Shown here: positions 52,555 to 63,456 of the stretch, one piece after another
Layout: each line of letters begins with the position of its first letter
How positions within the stretch are numbered: the stretch's first letter is position 1
From: Apodospora peruviana
Lineage: Eukaryota; Ascomycota; Sordariomycetes; Sordariales; Lasiosphaeriaceae
Assembly: GCA_033439685.1 (NCBI GenBank)
Contig: JAUEDM010000005.1
Span: forward strand, 1,550,001 to 1,614,000
DNA length: 64,000 bases
Direction of reading: 5' to 3'
Position numbers and translations under genes: made by a program
The notes under the pieces: generated by a model
What the model was told of the DNA's origin: nothing
Databases searched by the model: none
The model's input: the letters and a program-made list of their open reading frames with translations, nothing else

Positions 52555-55500
52555 GGTTTCCAGTTGTTGCGTCGGCGGAGGACCGGGTTATCGGTCCCGG
52601 ACCTTCTGCGTCGGGAGAAAAAAAAAGGTCAAGAGAGACAAGGAAAGAGAGTATAAGTTTCGTTCGTGGCAGGCGCAGAGGACGGGACCAGCCCAGTTTC
52701 GGGAAGAGTTGGTGGTAGTTGCCTGGTTAGAGGGTGGTGAAGAGTCGTGCCGTCCACCTCAGCATCCAAATCCGAATTCGAATTCGGCAACTTGGTACGA
52801 GGTTACCACCGAATGTACAGCTCCTCCGATTCGGCGATTCGGCGACTCGTTTGAGTCGGCAAGATGGATGCTGGTACTGAAAAGCCAGCAACGGCCAATG
52901 AGGCCGTTGGAACAAACGTAGAATATCAGTCACTCCAGTTCTACCGCCGCGGCTGTCATAAACCGGCAGCCCAATACAGTCCAGTCCTGATTCTGGCGCG
53001 ACAGACGAGTCGCGCAGCTTTCGAAATCATGCGGTCACACGACGCCAGCTTGCCATTAGCACCAAAGTCAATTGTTGATGTTTTTTGCTGTCGCGGCTTA
53101 GGTAGTTGAAGTGAAGTCTAATCTCCAAATTCCAGTGAGACTCCAGCGAGTAGAAGGGCCAAAGGTGAGCTCGACTAGCGGAGCAGCCGGATGTCGTCGT
53201 GTCAGGCCGTGCAGTGCTTGGTCAAGTCTTACGTAGGTAGGTAAGGTAGTCAGACCAATGAAGAAAACAGAGCAAGAGAAGGTCGTCTAGAAAGAAAATT
53301 GTCGTCGGGCGCAAAAAGCAGGTGAGAAGTGATCGAGGCTAAGTGGGAAAAGGAGAAGCTGAGATTTATTGAATTGAATGGGGATATTGGTACGTATTAT
53401 TATGGATTACACGGGTTACCTACAGCTTATTAGAGGCTGCCCGGTGTCGTTGGCTTGGCTTCTGTCAGAGCCCTGTGCGACTTGCCAGCAACCGGGCCGC
53501 CAATGGCAGAGACCGACCCCCCGACTGGACCCTTTTTTTAGCCGGCCCAGGCCGGGGTTGATTTCTATCCGTCTAGAACAACAAAACACTAATAAGAAAA
53601 CTTTGCTATGCCCCGCCGTCACCGCGTGAGCAACAGCGATGAGGGGCGGCGCTCTTGACAGTACCACCTAGGTAGCGGGAGTTGGAACGGTGACGACGGG
53701 CAAATCAAGGCGCCGATGAGGAGGATGGAGGGTGCCTTGGCGTCCATCAGCACCCAAAAACGCTTGTGGTGCTGTGGAGAACTCGCTATGGCTGTTTCGA
53801 TCATCGATCCATGGTGAGTTGCAGCAGCCTCCACCCGAGCAACCCGAGGTTTCTTTCAGGGTGGTCTGACTCCATTCACTCGGTGTTTGTTAGCAAGGAT
53901 GCCGTTGACATCAGCACTTTTCTCAGACCAAAGTCTTGTCCTGCCCTGGATGAACCAGCGTGGGGGCAGGGAGACAAACGAACACCCGAGTTCTGATCCG
54001 TTCGAATGGAACGGACCTAGGATGGACGGAGGATGAATGGGCACAACCCGGGTCATCCGTAGAGATACTGCTGCAAATCTACACGTACCTACACAGGGCC
54101 AGCCTTACCTCTCCAACGTCAGACAAAATCCCGTGGCGTCTATCGGTACGCACGTGCATACAACCAGGTCTGCAGGTCTTGTAGAGCGCACTGAAACCAA
54201 GTCAGACAGACTGCGAGCAGGACCTCGGGGTAAAGGGTTTCGCCGCGTCGCCCCGAATCCATAACCCGACTCTTTTTCTTGTGTTCCACGGCCCAGTGTT
54301 TCGTTTCCTTTCGTCTACGACGCTTGTAGTCTGGAAGCTCGAGGCGGTCAAGAAAAAAGGCCGCAGATAGTCCACTTGATGGAAGCTTGGCTATGGCCCG
54401 TGACCGTCATGTAGACACCTACAGCGACGGCGGTTGGTAAGACAAAGTTGGGATTTTGTTGGGATGTTGGCTGTGCCAAAACACTTTCGCGCCGTGGTCA
54501 AGCTGACAGCCTGTTTCTGACAGTTATAAGATTGGAACCTGACACGGACGGCGAGCAAAGAACGAGAGCGAGAACGAAGTGGCACATGGAACTGTATCTC
54601 TTGGCTGTTGGCCTTCGGAATTAACCATGTGACAAAAGTAATTGCTGATAATCGCTACCAGTTTCCTATCGTCAATGAGTCGGTCTCGCCGGCTCTTTTC
54701 TGCTGCAGAGGCATACACAAAAAGTGGTGATTTGATCGAGTATTGAGCATCAACGGCGAGCTTGATCAATCATGAAGTTCAAATGTCCCCGTTGTAGGAT
54801 CACTGTCGCCTCGGCAGGCTGCCCCGCACCTATTGGAGTCCGGGAAGACAGACGAATCCGAGTCCGGTTTTCTTGGATCCCGTCATCCATCAAGAAGTGA
54901 TAGGTCGGCACCGGTATTTGCCTGCAGAGAACCAAGGAATTGATAGTACTGTAAGCAATATCTTTGGAATCCTGACCGGCTATTTCCATCGGGTATCTCG
55001 AAATGGCACCATGATGCGACCAGACGAATGACGGCAACCTGATCGACGCGTGTGTCTGTCGTGTCAAACAGACCCCAAAACCATCGAAAAGGGGTGATGC
55101 CAATTCTCCAAATTGCCCTCACGCCAAGGATACAACTGGATCGTGCAGTCGGGCAAGTCGGATCTTTTCCAGAGGGCCCAAGCGCCCTACCTCAGCCCAA
55201 TCCCAAATTTGATTTTGGAAATTAAGGTAATCAGCACGTGGATGGCAGTGCACCCAGCGCGCCACTGAGTGGATCTATGATGAATCCGATGTCCCAAGGC
55301 TCGGGAAACTGATGAACTCGTGAAGATTGAACACATGGATGCCATGGCCAGCCATGAGCCACCGCCAACACAGCAAAAGGAAACGCCATACATCGAACGC
55401 CACAACTCACCTCTAGGGGTCCAGAGAAGTGGCTTCTATCATATCTGGCCGATCCAAAATAAGCACAATCGCCAACCAACCTCTACGGCAAAGCACATTT

Positions 55501-55619
55501 CACAAAGATAAAGCTGTCACCAAGCGCCCAAACTGGAAAAAAGCTTAACTTGACACAGCTCGGACTCGGACCGGAGCAGGAAGAAGGGGCGGAGGCGGAG
55601 GAGGACGAGACCACAAACC
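52555..55619. other. Large divergent intergenic region, no supported gene
   Basis: About 3 kb between the Ser-rich gene (-) and gpi18 (+). ORFs are under 125 codons and featureless. CGTAGGTAGGTAAGGTAGTC lies near 53232-53251 and CACCTAGGTAGCGGG near 53666-53680. An imperfect GCCGGCCCAGGCCGG inverted repeat lies near 53540-53555. It holds both promoters by position. Confidence 0.45.
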
Positions 55620-57487
55620 ATGAGCGGTCGCATCAAACCGCGTCTCGGCGGTCAAGATGCACCACAACCGACCACCAGCAGGCCGAAGAGCCCCTATTGG
55701 ACCCTGATAACGGCATTTGCCGGTTGGAAACTCTTCCTGTTCATTATCGCCGCCGGCAGCACCATCATCGGTGATGCCTACGATACCTCTGGCGGTCTCG
55801 TCGTTCTTGGCCATGAAAACCGCAATCAGCATCATCTTCACTTGGGGAAGCGGCTGATTGCCCGGCTCACCAGCTGGGACGCCATCTACTTCGTCAGCGT
55901 CGCCCGCCGAGACTACCGCTTCGAGCAGGAGTGGGCCTTTGGCAGCGGGCTACCGCTCGCCATACGGGCGGTTTTACCATGTAAGTCTGATACACGAATT
56001 CGATCAGCTTTCTTCTCGTCCTGCCGAAAACTCCACCATGACCAAGACGTTGCTTGTGTCTGTCTTACCTGGCGCATCACCGTATGATCCGTTTGCCGGT
56101 TGCAAGTTCGCTGATTAGTTTGGTTCTTTGTTAGTTCTGGCCCTCTTTGGTGTGGGTATTACTGATCATCATCACCATGGCGTGGGGGAGCGCCTCGGTG
56201 ACGATGATGGAGCAGGCAGAGTCCCAGAAGCTCTGGCGGGCGTCCTCGTGGCCAACGCGGCGCACCTACTGTCGGTCCTCGTGCTATACCGTTTGAGCCA
56301 GTTGATATGGCCACCGGCGGACGTACGCGGAGATCGCGACCGCACCAAGTCCAAGTCCAAGCTCCTCCTCCCACTGGTTGCGGCTCTGCTGCATATCATC
56401 TCACCCGCGGGGGTCTTTCTCTCCGCCCCTTACGCAGAAAGTTCCTGTTCGCTCTTTTCGTTCGCAGGCTACCTGTTTTATGCGCATAGCTGCTTGTCGT
56501 CGTCGGCAGCTGACGCTAACGCGTATATCCTTCTCTCCGGCCTCGCCTTTGGGATCGCGACCCTCTTCCGAAGCAACGCAATTTTGAACGGCATACCCTT
56601 TGCCTGGGAGGTCTTTGAGACCCTACCTCGGCTCTTTCGGCGTCCGGCCGTCGCTATCCCCCGGCTGCTGGCTCTTGGCGTCGGTGGGGTGCTGGTAGCC
56701 TTGGGATCGATTGTTCCTCAGGCCGTGGCCTATCAGCGGTTCTGTTTGTCTGGTACTCCATCCGGTGGAGTTGGTGGTGGTGGTGGTGGCGACCTGCTGC
56801 TGCCTCGGCCGCCAGCCTGGTGTCAGGGATTACTTCCGAGCATTTACACGTTCGTGCAGCAGCACTACTGGTAAGGCTGACTGATTTTGACTTGTGTGCT
56901 GATTGATGCATCGGAGGGTGTGGTTACATGGTGTTCAACCAACGAACCCTTACCCACCCGTTTCCTCTTCGCTTGATTACTGCGGCATCTATCAGGTGAT
57001 TGTGGTTCTTGTCTAATGCTTCTCACTTAGGAACACCGGCTTCCTCCGGTACTGGACCGTGCCCAACATACCTCTGTTCCTGCTGGCTGCGCCGATGCTG
57101 GCCATCCTCGCCAAGTCGGGAGCCGAGCAGCTTTTGCCATTGTTATCGCCGGCATCCGCGGCGCCCGCCGGTGATCGGCAATTGCTTAACGCCGCGGACC
57201 AAAAGCGACTGCCCGACCCCGAGGCGGCCCGCCGTTTGTCGACATTGGTGCGGTCGGCTGCCGCGGCTCAGGTGCTTCTGGCCATGCTGGCCGTGAGTAC
57301 TTACCACGTACAGATCATCACGCGCATATCGTCCGGGTATCCGCTGTGGTACTGGTGGCTGGCGGACCATCTGATCACTGATGGAGGTGAGAGTGGCAGC
57401 AAGTCTGGGAGTCGCGTGGTCGTGTTCATGGTGCTGTATGCGTCCATCCAAGGGGTGCTGTTTACTTCGTTCTTGCCGCCGGCGTGA
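55620..57487 (+). CDS. gpi18: GPI mannosyltransferase 2 (GPI18/PIG-V)
   Basis: An ER multi-pass membrane enzyme adding the second mannose (alpha-1,6) to the GPI anchor precursor from dolichol-phosphate mannose. Exons 55620-55980, 56135-56870 and 57031-57487 give 517 residues, typical for the family. The start MSGRIKPRLGG is followed by a first membrane span (WKLFLFIIAAGSTII) and the lumenal motif LTSWDAIYFVSVARRDY, whose Asp is the conserved PIG-V residue. Later blocks include LVLYRLSQLIW, IISPAGVFLSAPYAESSCSL (the PAxxFxxxxYxES-like signature), RSNAILNGI and YWTVPNIPLFLLAAPML. Introns are 154 and 160 bp, longer than most here, and intron 1's exact acceptor is chosen by frame. It depends on the same mannose supply as MPG1. 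Confidence 0.9.
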
Positions 57488-57655
57488 GTTGTCAAGAAAC
57501 TTGGATTTGAAGATATAGATATCAATATACTTGTTGATTCCGATTACCATTATCTTTGGTTTTCTGCAGTCTATATTTTTAAATACTTCATTGTGACTGA
57601 TGAAGAGTTGGCTGCCTTTGCTATTCAAGCCCCTGTGCTCCCTATATAACGGCCT

Positions 57656-57831
57656 ACCATTGTCACGATTTCGTTTTCCGGTCCAGGTTTTCTAATATGA
57701 TCATTCCCATTGTCAAGATTCCAGTTTCAGAGCCCCGTGTTCCTAAAATAATCATGCCCATTGTCAAGAATCCAGTTTCCGACCCCGTGTTCCCTATTAT
57801 TTGCTACCATTGTCACGATTTCATTTAAGAC
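57656..57831. repeat. Minisatellite with about 50-bp period, 3.5 copies
   Basis: Units beginning (A/C)CCATTGTCA(C/A)GATT start at 57656, 57706, 57757 and 57806, spacing 50, 51 and 49 bp. The units diverge by substitutions and share GTTTCC/GTTTCA and CCCCGTGTTCC. It lies in the spacer between the convergent gpi18 and DUF2456 genes. Confidence 0.85.
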
Positions 57832-58034
57832 GATGGTCAATATTTTTATCAACAAAAATCCCCACATACACTGAAACCATGGTATTTAACTCTAATTCTA
57901 ATGCTCTTTTCGCTCCCAAACTCCATGCTCCTCTAATTAAACAATGACGCCTACCATATCTCTATGACTTCAACAATTCGATCTCCCCGATCTCTTCGAG
58001 TGTTCCAATGTTGCAAAATAAACTGCAACCGCGT

Positions 58035-59034
58035 CTATGGCAAACGAACAGGCTGCACAGGCGTCACCAGAACCTCATTCGTCCTTAACGCCCACCCGGC
58101 CCTAAGCAGCCAGAAGAGCGCAAACAGCGGCGTCTGGAGCAGCGCCAGCACGCCACCGAGAATCAGTTTAAACACCTCAGGCGTCCAGGTCCTCTCGTAC
58201 ACATAGTCGCTGCCACTCTTTGTTCCCAAAGTCATGAGGATGCCGACCGAGGGCGCCCAGAGAAGAACGAAACTGATCACGGCAACGATGAAGGCGCGCA
58301 GGATTTGGGAGACAAGAAAATAGAACCAGTGCGCAAACGATCCCGGAGTGGTGGATTCGGTGTTTCTGTCCAAAAACATGAACCATCTGAGGAGACGGAC
58401 GGTAGGCTGCGGGATGAAGCCGATCGGCGCGACTGTGCCTTTTGCCAGGTCGCGGTTGACGAGGACGAGCTCGATCAGCCAGGTTATGATGTTTTGGAGG
58501 ATTATGGTTACCGCGGCGTCGCCTGCGAGGGTGTTGGGGAGCTGGAAGAGGCGGATTTGGTGGGAGGTGGTGTCGACTGAGGTGTACATTGCTTGACATA
58601 AAGTGTGTTAGTATTGGTGGTATGTGATAAGACCGACGAAGATTTAAACTCGAACCGAGCAGCCGGCACAGGAAACGACGAGGTAATCATATTGTGGATA
58701 GGTATGGAAACATACCATAAGCAATCGCAAAATTGATACCCCCCGACAAGATCATGGCCCCCAGCCCATCAAGGATAAAAACATAAAAGAACTGGTAACC
58801 CGTCATCTTGTCGGTCGGTCGTTGTAGTCTGTTGATGTGGTCTTCGTCTTCGTCATCGCGGTGCGTGCTCTGCGTTCGCAGCTCACGCCCACCGTCACTA
58901 CCGCTCTCGACATCGACATCATTATTGTCCTCGTCTGTGTTTGTCCCGCTAGTACCACTTCCGCTTGCCTCTTCCACCCCTACAACGATGACTGCTGAGG
59001 GGGACTTGAAGAATGGGTTGCGTACCCACGTCAT
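58035..59034 (-). CDS. DUF2456 multi-pass membrane protein
   Basis: Two exons, 58716-59034 and 58035-58591, join in phase 1 over a 124-bp intron, giving 291 residues. After an acidic Ser/Asp-rich N-terminus (about 1-70) come membrane segments: GYQFFYVFILDGLGAMILSG then INFAIAYAMY, TIILQNIITWLIELVLVNRD, FYFLVSQILRAFIVAVISFV and LILGGVLALLQTPLFALFWL. This matches the fungal DUF2456 family, whose function is unknown. The N-terminus MTWVRNPFFKSPSAVIVVGV is well placed at the ATG. It is convergent with gpi18 across a minisatellite. Confidence 0.85.
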
Positions 59035-60224
59035 TGTCTTTTACAAGAGTCCCCTCTCTGGGGAAGCAGACGGGACGGATCGGACTTGACGGCGGGAGTG
59101 GATTTCGGACGGCCCGGAGCGTCTGTCTGTCGGTGGCACCGGTGGACCTACTGGACCCGGCTCGGCGGGAACGGAGTTTAGATTTGGTGCAGGTCTGTTA
59201 AGGAATTGACGATAAGATGAGCTGAGAAATACACAACATTCAGTATCAGCGAACTGCGAGCACCATCTCAAACTTGCTTTGAAGAAACGAAAATGAAACA
59301 AGAAAACACAAGTCCCGCTGTTCCCGAGAATTTTAAAGGTTACGCCATACGGATTAAGGTACGCTGTCTTGGTTGGGCCTAGGTCTAGACGCTGATTAAT
59401 AGCCCCCTGTTACTTTCTTTACCTCGTCTTTGTCCCCATTGGGGATGAGGATTGATAACCCAAGAGATCTTATGAACAAGTTGATAGTAATTACGAAATC
59501 ACTGGCTTTTTTTATCCCAATTGTTAAAATTTCAGAACAGGCGAAGCTCATACAAAAGTTGCCAAAAGAAACAAATCAGACCGACGAGAATAGGGGCCCA
59601 ATAGAAGTATCCTTCCAAATTCAGGGACTGACAGGGGGTCCAACGTGGCTAAGACTCACTGGAGCTGGAAAAGGGGATCGTGCCATTTGCCCCGCATCCC
59701 CTGAACTGAAGAACCTCAATCTCCAAGACCGAACTCTTGTCCAACCGTCCAGAAGTTTATCTAAACCACACGTCCATGGCATGTTCAGCCAAGCAAGGTA
59801 CATTGTGCGATTCGTGAAATGGTCCATACAGCACTGTTCATGCTCACCGATTTCAGCGACGAAGAGGAAAATCTACCCTTTTCCACCCTCAACCAAAGAA
59901 ACTCGTCTACGAAGATAAACATTGGCGCGGGTAAGATGGGAACATTCTCACATAATAAGCCGTAAATATCAACCCATCACAGGAGTAGAGCCATCGACAA
60001 CAATCAATAGGCAATGAACCAGAATGGAACTCAATTTTTTACATCATCCTACATTATCCCCCACTCTGGTTTGTCTGCCCTGCACCTCCTGAGATTCTCA
60101 GGCAGGCAGTATCGTAAGGCAGCGATAATCCTCTCCCCAAGTTTGTATATACCCTAGACACTATCTCAAACATGGACAGAGAAACTCATCGCCAATTTCG
60201 TCTCCCCCAGTTTTATCCATCTCC
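59035..60224. other. Intergenic, no supported gene
   Basis: The 5' flank of the DUF2456 gene and the 3' flank of the YTH gene. A 162-codon plus-strand ORF at 59430-59918 has no recognisable feature and is not called. Confidence 0.4.
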
Positions 60225-63096
60225 TCACCAATCCTGCTGCTCTCTCTTGATCCTGCCATCACCAACGACTGTGGTAGTAGTATCATCCCTCCCCCTCTCA
60301 CGCTCATTTTCACGCTCACGCTCGTGCTCTCTCTCGCGTTCACGCTCTCGCTCTCGCTGCCTTTCCCTATCCAGTGGGGGTCCGCCATGACTACCGCCAC
60401 GACGATGGTAACCATTACCCCGACCACCACCAAAACCATGCTTCTTACCGTGACCGCCACCCGGACCCATCGACGACCAAAGCGAAGACTCGACGCCATT
60501 CTTGGCATCGACATATGACTGCATCTCGTATAGCAGCTGACGGCCACACTCCTCCTCAATCTCCTGACCGTCTTTACCTACCAAGACCGGCTGGTTCTCG
60601 TTGTAGCTGTTCTTGAGGTGGCCGATTCGGAAGAATTCGACTGGCACCCTGCTCAGCCACTCCACTCGGAAAGGCGGCGACGTGTCCCAGTGGATGCTGT
60701 TCATCCACTTTGGACGAGGCGTATCTGGTGAAGGGGCAGTTTTCATTCGTGCCTGCATTTTTTGTTTAGGAGGGCTCGTGACAGGTAAAGAAAATGAAAG
60801 GACAAGATCGGAGAAAGATAAGAACGTACATATCCCTGAAAGGCTCGAGATTTGTTGATGGAAAAGAACAGAATGACATTTTTGCAATTAGCAAACGCGC
60901 TGGTGAGAACTTGGCCGTTTTTGGTCTGCGTAGCCCAAACACCCTGAAAGGATGACAAGATCCAGTATTAGTAAGGGCAAGATGAATGTCAGAATAGAGG
61001 TGCTCTTACATCTTCCATGCATTTCCGGACATTGTCCTCGTTGAACGACTTGACCATGAAAAACCGCGTTTCTGGTCGAGGTGCTTGTCAGCCTCAAATT
61101 GTATAAAAGAAAAAAAACATACATGCTAGGAGGCTCATGAAAAAGAAAGGAACAAAACAGAAAAAGAAAAGGCAGAAAATGGATACGGTATCGACAAGAA
61201 TCAGACATATTAGCTTTGGAGTTACGCAGACAACTCTCTCAAGACAAAGTCATAGACATTTAAAGTCGTGATTCATCACAGAGGCTGTCCCCCTTCCCTC
61301 ACAGAGAAGGAGCAACCAGGATACCGACGGGAGGTCACACGTTGACGACGGTGATCTTGACAATGGGTGTAATGGGGTGGGGTAATAATGTACTGACCTC
61401 CAGGTCTGCCCAGATCGAGGTCGTGAGGAGGCGGAGAGAAGCGGCCTCCACTTCCTCGGCGCTGGTCGAAAGAAGGACTGACACGGCGATTTGTATCGCC
61501 TCTGTAGCTATCATAGCGGCGAGATCGGTCATGGAATTCGTCATACTGCTCGGGGCGGAACCGTGGGCCCAGCGGTGGAAGGCCCTGTCGGTGAGGGGAG
61601 TACTCTCGAGGGCGAGGTGGCGGGCTATTGCGATACTGTTGACGGTATAGCGGACGGGGGGGGGACGGGGGAGGACCCTGCCGACGGGGCGAAGGGCTGG
61701 GATTGGAGCTGGGGCATGGACGTGCGCCGAATGTTCCAGGGCGCGTGTCAGAAGGGTTAGGATCTGCTCGAATATCTCTGTCTCGCTGACGGTCCTCAAC
61801 TCTGGCGTTGAGATGCTCTTGCGGGGTTGGACGCTGTTCGATTCGAGGCGCCTTCTCCGGGCTGGATTCAGTCGTCTCGTTGTCCGTAGGATATACTCTT
61901 TTGGCAGGAATGACTTGAGTCGTCTCGGATTGTTCAGTAGTCGGCTTGGACGATGCAAAGGGGATGCTATTCGCGCTGTTGGGGGCCGGGGTTGCCACGG
62001 GTGTCACGCTCGGGGCTGGTGCCGCGATTGACCGTCTCATTCCTAATTCGAGCTCTTCCTCCTCCATTAGCTTTTGCTGCTCCTGTTCAATTCGCTCTTT
62101 CTCGGCAGCGAGAGCTTTGACCTTGCGGTACCGTTCAAGCTTTCTGTTTCGGACTTGGATATCGTTGTAGTCCGTCATAATGAGCCAGTCCCGGAGATCT
62201 GCATCCTGTTCAAGAATGCGCACAAGAGCGTCTATGGTAGGCGTTGTGTTGGCTATTGTGTTAGGAGCCTGTCGGTTTCGGCTGTCTCCATTAGCAGCAT
62301 CGTCCGTCTTGCCATGTCCTCCGCTATTCGCCGACTTTTCCGAGCCATCTGTCTTGCGAGTCTGGGCTGTTGTCTGAGAAGTAGCTGGGCCGGGACGGCG
62401 CTGTTCGCGATAGTCTGAAGCAAGCCGATCATTCCGTTCAGAAGTTGTATCTCGGACTTTATTCGCGGCGGATGCCGAGGAAGCTATGCCTTTCACTTTG
62501 AACTCAGTAGGAGTTGGCGGGTTACCAGGGAGTTGCTTCCGAATAGTTGAAGGTCCTACCCGGTCCTTATCACTGGTGGATACTTCTCCTTCTTCGCGAG
62601 GCGAGCATGCCGGAGGACGCATTGAAGAATTGGCAGAATTGGCAGAAGACGGCTGGCTGGGCGGCTTTGTCTTTTGAGATGACCGTTGATTCTCGTCATA
62701 CGTTGAGACTGCCTGACGGTCAGCTGTCTTGGGATTTTGGTTATCCGCATCATTAGTCGATGTCGGGATGTTATCACGAGTATTCGACGAAATTGAACTG
62801 ATGAAAGCCGTAATATCATTCATGTCGGCGGCGATTGATGTCTGCGGCGGTGGCTTGGGGATCTGGTGAGGAACAAACTGGTTGGGAGAGGGTTTTCCCA
62901 GCTTCCGCTCTGAAGGCCGGCCACTGGGTGCTGTTACAATTGAGAGACCCGGAATCTTTGCCTTGGACGTGTCATTCGCAGGTGAGGACGAATTCACACG
63001 CGCTTGGCTCTGGCCCCTGCTTTTGAGCAGCTTCTCCTTGAGCTCAGCAGTGAGAGCGTCCAGATCGAGCTTTGTGGTTTGGGAAGGGCTCGACAT
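60225..63096 (-). CDS. YTH-domain m6A RNA-binding protein with Arg/Glu tail
   Basis: Reads N6-methyladenosine in RNA, probably in the nucleus by its closeness to YTHDC1-type domains. Exons 61398-63096, 61010-61071, 60830-60943 and 60225-60752 keep frame, for 800 residues. The N-terminal 570 residues are disordered, rich in Ser/Pro/Arg, with a coiled-coil-like stretch (AAEKERIEQEQQKLMEEEEL). The YTH domain is at the C-terminus: FFMVKSFNEDNVRKCMEDGV, WATQTKNG (cage Trp), ILFFSINKSRAFQGYARM, then HWDTSPPFRVEWLSRVPVEF (second cage Trp) and VGKDGQEIEEECGRQL. A Gly-rich segment and an Arg-Glu dipeptide tail follow, as in animal YTHDC1. The 326-bp intron after exon 1 is unusually long and could hide a small exon. 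Without splicing, the frame stops at 61276, before the domain. Confidence 0.88.
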
Positions 63097-63219
63097 TCTG
63101 GCGGAGTCGAGAGCTTCGCCCGGCTTGGATAGACAAACTTGATCAGCCCTGGTCCTGAGGTAAGGTAGGTATTTAAATTTAGGCCAGGCGGGGAGAGAAA
63201 GAGAGGGGTGTCAAAATAC

Positions 63220-63456
63220 GTAATAGTATCGCGCAAGGCTTGGGTGGTTTTGACTGTTGGGAGCTGAAAGGTAATTTGTGTTCTCTAGCCCCGACTGTGT
63301 TGGATGATTCGAGTAAAAATAATTGCGGTCGTCAGAGAAGGTAGTTGCATTCCCGGCATGGGGCTGATGTTGATAGAGCTGGTGGGGCGGAGGGTAGTCG
63401 TCAAAGTCGGGCAAATCGGAGGGGTCGTTCTGGTTGTTGTATGGCCACCCGGACAT
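63220..63456 (-). CDS. Possible first coding exon of the YTH gene (or small separate ORF)
   Basis: ATG 63456 opens a 79-codon frame, MSGWPYNNQNDPSDLPDFDD onward, rich in Asn/Tyr/Pro/His, which meets a possible donor GTATTT at 63219. A possible acceptor (TCCAAG, after a GCTGATC branch-like site) upstream of 63096 would join in frame to PGEALDSARMSSPSQ and continue into the YTH protein. The style (Tyr/Asn-rich, like many YTH N-termini) favours this. If so, the YTH protein is about 890 residues and 63096 is an internal Met. Confidence 0.45.

Noticed and set aside
59430..59918. 162-codon plus-strand frame
   Set aside because: No motif, no splice signals and no good context; the sequence looks like AT/GC-mixed spacer. 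A transcript would be needed to revive it.
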